Shown piece by piece: positions 58,201-64,000 of a DNA stretch of 64,000 nucleotides. Every line of letters starts with the position of its first letter. Positions within the stretch are counted from its first letter, which is position 1. The notes under the pieces were generated by a model, which worked only from the letters and a program-made list of their open reading frames with translations, was not told where the DNA came from and did not search any database. Source of the stretch: Enoplolaimus lenunculus (lineage: Eukaryota; Nematoda; Enoplea; Enoplida; Thoracostomopsidae); contig JASANG010002634.1 of NCBI GenBank assembly GCA_030248215.1, positions 62,001 through 126,000 of the forward strand, read 5' to 3'. The translations under genes were made by a program, and so were the position numbers.

Positions 58201-61200
58201 TTCTCAGTGTAACGCGGCACTCTATCAGCAACTGGTGATAGATGCTATACACATTTTTAGAATATGGGCATAGGACCCAAGGGTAATTTTTACGAAAATT
58301 CCGTTGTCAGAAAATTTTTCCTCGTTCAGTAAAAAACCAAATAGCGCGAAGCGAAACTCCGAGCGAAGCTCGGAGTTTCACGAAGCGTTTTATGTTTTGT
58401 ACTTGAGGGTCGAAAGGTGGATGTCCGTCTGGAAAGAATCTCAGGAATGGCCGAACCGATTTTGATAAACATTTTTTGTTTGAAAGCCATTTATGCTGGG
58501 GTGTTAACCTCGCATTGGGGTTTAAAAATTTTAAGCCGTTTATTAGCTACAGGCTAATTTGCATAATTAATTAGGCCTAAATCAGTACTTTCTACTTTAT
58601 TTCACTAATTATTGCAGTTACAAGCAATCTAATTTCAGCATTAAAGGGTTTTTGGATGCTAGGAATCTGCATAGACTGTTTACAAACCTCTAAAACTGAT
58701 AATTGAGTAGTTAGCTAATAGATAATTTGCATATTAGCATAGGTTATAAGCCTAAATTAGGACTTTTTACAATATTTCACTAATTATTAAGGTTAAAAGC
58801 AATATAATTTCAGCACTAAAGGGTTTTTAGGTGCATGGAATTTGAATAAATAGTTTACACACATCCAAAACCGATAATTGAATAGTTAACTAATAACTAA
58901 TTTGCATATTAGCTTTATTGACAATACAAAATTAGGACTTTTTAAATTATTCCAAAAATTATAGGGTGACTGAAGGGTTTTTGGGTTCGAGGAATCTGAG
59001 GAAATTGCATACAAATCTCCAAAGCCGATAAATGAATAGTTAGCTAATAACTAATTTGCATATTACCTTAATTGTTTACGTGTGTTCGAGCTTCGCTCAA
59101 TAAATGTAGTCTCAGTTGTTTTATTTTAGATTTTGGGTATTATTCCAAACGAGTCTCACATTCGCGCTGTGATGCGCTTAGTTTGGACTGCAGCAATTGG
59201 CCGATCTGAACTACACATGAAGTCGTTTGAAGAAATCCATGCTGCTCATGCCCAGGTAAACAGTTTCTGAGCTGATTGAAAATTGTTAAGTCAAAGCTGG
59301 AAAGAGATAATTTAGACATTTAATCAGAGATTTGAATGCCTGCTCAGGTAATACTGTTTATTCCGGATTGTATTTGTTTAGTTTAATTGATGGTTGTTTC
59401 ATATATTTGCGCAGAGTTGGGCGAACAGCCGCGAAACCAATCAGCCGTCCCCGGCAGCATCGTTGTCCACACAGAATCTGGACATAATATCGTGTGGACT
59501 TGACGTGATTTCGTTATCATTTGTGTTGTCTCCGCCGTTACTCAACTCGTGGTTTGACGCTCCGGTTTATGTCGGTGGTCTTCGTGTTGAATATCGAGAT
59601 TGGGAACTGTTCGCGATTGATTTGTTGTTTTCGTCGAATGAGTAAGAATCATGGGTGCGCTATGTGACTTGCTGCGCTATAGGGCGCCGCACTACAAGTA
59701 TAGCGTGTCCCTCAGGATTGCTATTATTGGTAGACTGAGATTGTTTATGGATTTTATTTAGAATTTATTACTCTTTGTTTGAAATGAACGACACCGCTTA
59801 CCACAATGTGATACGGGGACGGTGCCCGTCACATACGACTTCCTTCCGCTTTAATTCCTTCTCTTCCAGATTGAGACCCCCCTTTTTTCACTGGCCTGCC
59901 AACAAAACCAATAGTAAGTAGGTCTTGTTTTGGCTTCAGGGAAGTTCGTAATTACACCGCAGAGAAATTACTTCATATTGCAACGCTTTGCGGTGCTGGT
60001 ACTGCATTTATTCGCGGAAGCGTTGTGGTTGAGCCCACAGACGTCGCTTCCGGCACTGGCGTGAGCTGCAGCCCCGCTGGATCCCCAACGACAACTCAAC
60101 CATCGACGCCACAAACGATTGTAGCTCGCAACGTTCGATGTCTGCTATCTTTGCTGTTTCGCGTTATTGGTCGGCCGTTGTTGACCGAACGCCCGTGTCA
60201 ACAATATTTCTTTTTGATGGCGAGGTATGTAAGTTTGACTAGAGCGATCGAATTTTACGAGACTTTAGATTGAGGCGCCGATTTCGTCCGTGTACGTTGC
60301 AGACCAAAGAAAAGACTATTAAAATTTAGTGAGGTGTTGGAAATGATTTAAGAAGTGAGATGTATTTGTACGAACATGTCTGGAGGAAAACGGGTGCATA
60401 CTATAATAAGGCCGGCTTTAATGGGAGTGGGTAAGTACTTAGGTAGTAGGCATGGAACGAGACCTTGTAGATGACTCTTCGAATTTGGGAAGGGATTTGT
60501 TCTGTCATGGTTGAAAATTGTTTGTTTTAGACTTCTGAAGGCAGCATTTGCAAAAGGCATTGATGTTCCGAACAGAGCTGAATTATTGACGAAAGAAATC
60601 AAGTGGCTCAAACAGGCCAAGGTAAGTACTTCACATAGGCGTTACAGTATTTTGCAACTTACAATAAGATTTTATCGACGTTTTAATGTTTTTGCTGATG
60701 AATAAATTTTTTTGCTCTTAGATGTTACTTAAACATTCATATACAGACGGAATTTGTTCTCATTGAAGTACGCACAAAAAGGGTTACTGGAATTCGCAGG
60801 TATGGCCTCGGATTGAAAACTTCTAAAGGCTGAAATAACGGGCGGATACCGAGCTCAGGACCTGTGTTCTCAAACGTGTTTGATTGGCTTATTCCAAATT
60901 TACTGGATCTTTCGTGGACTGGTGATAGCTGCTGCGCACATTTTAGCATTCATGCGCTAACATATTAACATTTAATGATAAAAAGTTTGATTCATATGTA
61001 TTTACAGTGAGACAAACCTGTTAAATAGTTAATTTGTGAATGCAAGTTATTGTGAAGTACGCATTGTTATTGCTACTAATTTTTAGGAGTATACGGTAAC
61101 TCAATTAGAAAGTTATCCCCACGAAACACTGCTTGTTGGACACATCAGTGTTACCACTGAACTCGTGCGTGCAATGAGCGACGATGAAAAATGCCAAGTT

Positions 61201-63979
61201 GGATCCTTAGCCGAAGGAGCTAATTTGATTAAGGTAAATATCTTATTGGTGGAATTTTTGAAAATTTAAATTTTTTAATTAACTTTTGCTGTAGTGTGCC
61301 ATGTTAGCAGGAACATTTGTGAAAAGTTAAATTTTACTAACCTGATTTGTTTATGTTCAAAAGTACAACGAACCAGTGATGTTTTAAAAAAAGTTTGACA
61401 GTAAATATGTTATATGTCTGATTAAACTGAATGGTATGCGTCTGCTTATGGTAACCGAATGCATATATGTCATAGTCTTTACGAGAACGGCATAGTAGAA
61501 GATACCTGATTTTCAACGGTGTTTTGTATGTGGGCACTTAGGGACCGTAAACCTGAAAGATAAAAATGGATTGTTCCAGCTCTTAACTTCGAAATAACAA
61601 ATGTAAGCTAAAGTCTGCTAAAATACGTAAAATATGCGAAAAACTAAATTTTTAGTTAGGCATCTCCGCAAATGTTCGCTCCCCCTGCTACTGGGGATTG
61701 GTCTAGCGACATATGCGAGAAATGCCGCTTGATTGAGATATCAAGTAACTTTATTCTCTCGTACTCCGAAATAAAAGTTAAAACTCAGGTATAGAGCGGA
61801 TAAGTATATTTTAAGGAATTGATTGACGATTTTACGCTGCCGGCTTCCCGGATGTACGTCGAAATGCGGCGACAAAACCGTCGTAACGCAGCCGCATCTG
61901 CGACAGCAAGCGGATTCCCACGCTCGGCGACTGATTTTCCGTTGAGTAGCAGTGCTGGGACCGGTGGGAGTTCTAGTGGCCAGGCAACTTCTGTACTGTC
62001 ACATCGTCGCTGTGGAGGCACAGTTGGAGTCCCACAGAGTGTTGCCGAGGAGTCTGTTGGCGAGACGGGGACGTCAGCGCTGGATTCAGTCGCTAGCGTA
62101 GGCGAAAAAGGCGCAGCAGCTGGTAAGTTTGATAGGATTAAGGTGTGAATTTTCATTTACATAATTAGTATGGTGTCCGGGGTGCAATAGGATGCTATAT
62201 TTACCGGCGCCGGATATTGATCTATTTGCCCTAACCGAAACCAAATGTTAGCCGGATATACGTCTAACTTTATGCACCGTTGGCAGTATTTGAATCACTC
62301 CACCGGTAGTTTTATACCGGAACAGGAACGGCGATTTTCCCACCGGCAGCTTTATACCGGAACAGGAACGCATATTTTATTTGCTTCCCTGATGGCAGCT
62401 GGTTCAAAAGTTAGTTGCAATACGTTTCGGCAAACGTTTACAAATAGGACGACTGTTTTATATTTTTAATAATTAAACCAAGTTTTCTTGATTTATATTA
62501 ATAATAGTTTTACGGGCTTGTGTTGTAGGTAGCTTAGAGCATCACAATGCTGTTTCAGCAACAACAAGCGCTTCTATCGCTCCGGTTGGTATCACTTCGA
62601 GTCTCACTCGGTCAAAAACTACTTCTGCAATGCTTGCAGGACGCTGTATTCCTGTCTGCGGGACGCCATTAGCAGCGAACGCATCCTATGAGCTGTTGGT
62701 AGCGCTGTGTGTTATGTCTCCTCGGAATTTGAGATTGGTCGTCGAACTGTTGACGGAAATGTTTTATGAAGGTAAACGGGTGGGGCGTTTAAGTAGGAAA
62801 TGTGTTGGGTTTTTATAATTGTTAATTAGTGTTGGCCTTAGAGCTGTTCATTATAGTTTTCTCAATACTGGCACAGAGAATGTAATATTTAATTTTAAAA
62901 AATGGTCGTTTTAAATTGACGCCGTGTTAGAGCAGAGATGTAAGTGTTTATATTATGCTAATTATCGATTATCGTACTAATTTGCAAGTATAGAAAGTTT
63001 CGAAAGGTATACTTAAAATGTTCCTTGTTCTAAAACCCCGCATAACATAGTGTTACATTGATAACACCATTATATATACTATTAAAAATATAATTAAAAC
63101 TCTTTACTGCAGAAATTGAATCGTTTGTAACCCTTGATGAACAGTGAAAGCGATTTTTGAAGGCAAAACAAAAATGCGGAATTTTGGTTCCACGTTTTAA
63201 ATTTCAAAATTCGATGCGAAGGTATTGGTGTGGTTTTTAAGATGAAACTCAATCGATAAGCGAATGGGAGTATTCGCCACCGGTTGGACTTAGACCACAG
63301 AATGGATTTGTTGGGCTTAAGAATGGCGGTGCGACTTGCTATATGAACTCCGTTTTGCAGCAAGTGAGATGATGTTAAAAAGAGAATATCAATTGCATTG
63401 TGTATTGTTCTTGCGAACGTACGTACTTGGCATGTGACGGCGTAGTCCAAGGGAGGATTGGGTGTTTAGGAATCAACCCACCTTTGATCCTGGTTGTACC
63501 TTTGATGGTATGTAGGAAAATGTCTGTTGTAAAGCAGAATAAGGCTAATTGTAGACAAATGTAGTTGCAGGTGATGCATACGTCGTGAAATGACATGCCG
63601 AAAAAAATTCGATAATGATTTTTTCTTGAGATCATAGCTGTTCCAGTTATATTAACTGTGCGTATAACTACACACACTCTTTGTATATACGTTTGTTTCC
63701 GTACGTAGGGGTACCTTTTTATTTTCCATACAGTTGGCGCTAACGTATTTGGAAGATATTGATTTCGTGCCGCTTTTATGCTCTATTGCTTATTAAGAGT
63801 CGAAAAATTTTCTGCATTAAACCCCTTTTTCAAGTTAGAATAACGGTGAGACATTACTGTTTTTGTTGTAGCTGTTCATGCTTGAGCCAGTACGGGACAT
63901 CGTGCTTGGATTAGACGCTGGCGTGATTGTAGGCGCTGATGATAGCGATTTTGAAGACGATAGCACCGGTCATAAAGAG
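43122..63979 (+). CDS. USP9X: Ubiquitin carboxyl-terminal hydrolase FAF-X/USP9X (partial at both ends)
   Basis: A giant deubiquitinase of the fat-facets/USP9X family. Exons: 43122-43541, 44529-44675, 45138-45253, 45843-45955, 46287-46638, 47068-47189, 47566-47632, 47972-48171, 48514-48858, 50192-50356, 51036-51336, 51916-52442, 52849-53058, 53673-53965, 55210-55379, 55874-56064, 56396-56678, 57098-58014, 59130-59255, 59415-59641, 59940-60224, 60531-60621, 61087-61233, 61816-62122, 62529-62771, 63242-63363, 63872-63979. All 26 junctions keep frame, giving about 2198 codons. Matches in order include [23 protein letters not shown]-like [69 protein letters not shown], the ubiquitin-like region at [27 protein letters not shown], and the catalytic Cys box [17 protein letters not shown] (Cys codon near 63338). 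The His box lies outside the window. First exon(s) not found; the last exon end is tentative. It is longer than human at this point because of Gln-, Ser- and Gly-rich inserts. Confidence 0.97.
43245..43293 (+). repeat. Coding CAA/CAG repeat (poly-Gln)
   Basis: Inside the first recognised USP9X exon, CAACAGCAGCAACAACAA-type repeats encode about 16 consecutive Gln. Long open frames on the other strand (43203-43557, Val- or Cys-rich) are shadows of this array. Confidence 0.95.
43652..43985. mobile_element. CCGGTTCCGG hAT-like MITE, left end lost
   Basis: It follows the 6006-6389 family from TTTCACCTTCCGGTTC through the TTGACAATCGCCGAAAATAA and AACTAGGGTTATTTCACC interior to GTAATTCCGGTGGCACCCTG. 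The left terminus cannot be delimited. Lies in a USP9X intron. Confidence 0.7.
45425..45560. mobile_element. MITE left end of the ATGGCATGG subtype
   Basis: CAGGTGCAATCGGAATTCC, then GGTTATGGCATGGCAATC and TTTTTCAC. The same ATGGCATGG variant heads the 99-bp minisatellite at 54385. The right end was not defined. Confidence 0.55.
46310..46480 (+). repeat. Coding Gln/Glu-rich tract in USP9X exon
   Basis: The exon 46287-46638 carries mixed CAA/CAG/GAA codons encoding a Gln- and Glu-rich, probably coiled or disordered insert ([12 protein letters not shown] and similar). It lies between conserved blocks HLFNATQ and [11 protein letters not shown], where human USP9X has a much shorter linker. Confidence 0.85.
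49027..49930 (-). mobile_element. 5'-truncated LINE fragment, RNase H and C-terminal Cys/His region
   Basis: Antisense in the USP9X intron 48859-50191. On the minus strand the frame ending at 49075 encodes a complete RNase H domain of the R1/Jockey LINE type: DGSA (first Asp), [13 protein letters not shown] (Glu), FTDSQSL (Asp), then [18 protein letters not shown] (Asp), so all four acidic catalytic residues are present. After it come [15 protein letters not shown] and [18 protein letters not shown], a Cys/His motif common at the C-terminus of such LINEs. The stop is followed within about 50 bp by an (AAC)n tail on the minus strand, the likely 3' end. The reverse transcriptase part is missing. 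The frame just upstream of DGSA is closed by stops. Confidence 0.85.
53266..53640. mobile_element. CCGAATTCGAAT hAT-like MITE, partial
   Basis: The left end GCAGGGTGGCACCGAAT matches the inverted end of 34028-34384. The interior shares TGACCTGAAACAAAAATTATTG and TTTATTGTTT with that copy. The right end, around GGCCGAATTCGAAC to CTTCTCGCGATGCC, lacks the CACCCTG terminus. Located in the USP9X intron just before exon 53673. Confidence 0.6.
54385..55175 (+). repeat. 99-bp minisatellite in USP9X intron
   Basis: About eight units of 98-99 bp, nearly identical, each running GAACAAGGTACAAGCGGC, ATTCCAGATATGGCATGG, CCGCTATTACTTTCG, then CCGATATTTTTAAATCCCC. The first unit starts ACATGGTGCAACCGGCATTCC, which is a recognisable CAGGGTGCAACCGG-type MITE end. 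Because 99 is divisible by 3, open frames run through several units; they are not genes. Confidence 0.95.
57098..58014 (+). other. USP9X: CpG-rich large USP9X exon
   Basis: This 917-bp exon is much richer in GC and CpG than the surrounding introns and than the other exons, with repeated GCG, ACG and CGATCGCG strings. It encodes the segment around [19 protein letters not shown] and YALLMPVGD, preceded by Ala/Ser/Thr-rich inserts not found in human USP9X. Long open frames exist on both strands because stop codons are rare in this composition. Confidence 0.8.
58290..59100 (+). repeat. Composite repeat: palindrome plus about 3 tandem units
   Basis: The left part has a palindrome GAAACTCCGAGC/GCTCGGAGTTTC (58355-58381). 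Then three or four diverged units of roughly 180-190 bp each share GATAATTGA-TAGTTAGCTAATA, ACTAATTTGCATATTAG, TTAGGACTTTTTA and AAAGGGTTTTT. The right edge ends CGAGCTTCGCTCAATAAAT, echoing CGAGCGAAGCTCG of the left palindrome. It could be one transposon with internal tandem repeats; the class is unknown. Confidence 0.65.
62175..62385. repeat. CCGGAACAGGAA-type repeat in USP9X intron
   Basis: GGGGTGCAATAGG near 62180 resembles a CAGGGTGCAACCGG-type end, followed by ACCGGCGCCGG. Two direct copies of CACCGG(T/C)AG(T/C)TTTATACC then GGAACAGGAACG occur at 62300-62370. Probably a degenerate MITE of the same group. Confidence 0.5.
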
Positions 63980-64000
63980 GTGTGGTTTTGGCTGTGTCGG

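Overview
This is a eukaryotic (animal) window: protein genes are split into many small exons with GT-AG introns, and the space between and inside genes is packed with short non-autonomous DNA transposons, tRNA-derived repeats and minisatellites. The proteins are ordinary metazoan orthologues. Low-complexity Gln and Ser tracts inside exons, AT-rich introns and scattered TTAGGC-type units point to an invertebrate. TTAGGC is the telomere repeat of nematodes, so a nematode is possible, but the phylum cannot be settled from the sequence alone.

Layout. 1-2.3 kb: repeats, no gene found. 2.3-9.0 kb (+): RNA polymerase III subunit RPC5 (POLR3E), 13 exons, N-terminus not found. 10.3-15.8 kb (+): RNase P/MRP subunit POP1, 3 exons, complete. 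15.8-18.7 kb: repeats. 18.7-24.8 kb (-): SRA1 family gene, 4 exons recognised, last exon not found. 27.7-37.2 kb (-): serine carboxypeptidase PRCP (family S28), complete, with two alternative last exons that both encode the catalytic Asp and His. 37.2-43.1 kb: gene-free spacer with tRNA-derived repeats, tandem repeats, two perfect hairpins and a GC-rich non-coding block. 43.1-64 kb (+): USP9X/fat-facets deubiquitinase, 27 exons all in frame, running off the right edge just after the catalytic Cys box.

The genes are not one pathway. RPC5 and POP1, next to each other on the same strand, both serve tRNA production (transcription by Pol III, then 5'-end processing by RNase P). The most unusual signals are: a 263-bp piggyBac-like MITE whose interior is a tRNA-Gly-like Pol III promoter (two equal-length copies); the duplicated last exon of PRCP, one version ending in a hydrophobic tail; an SRA1 splice acceptor that lies inside a mariner-like MITE terminus; a cluster of hAT-type MITE families built from CCGGTTCCGG modules, several with visible 8-bp target duplications; and a 99-bp minisatellite that seems to have grown out of a MITE end.
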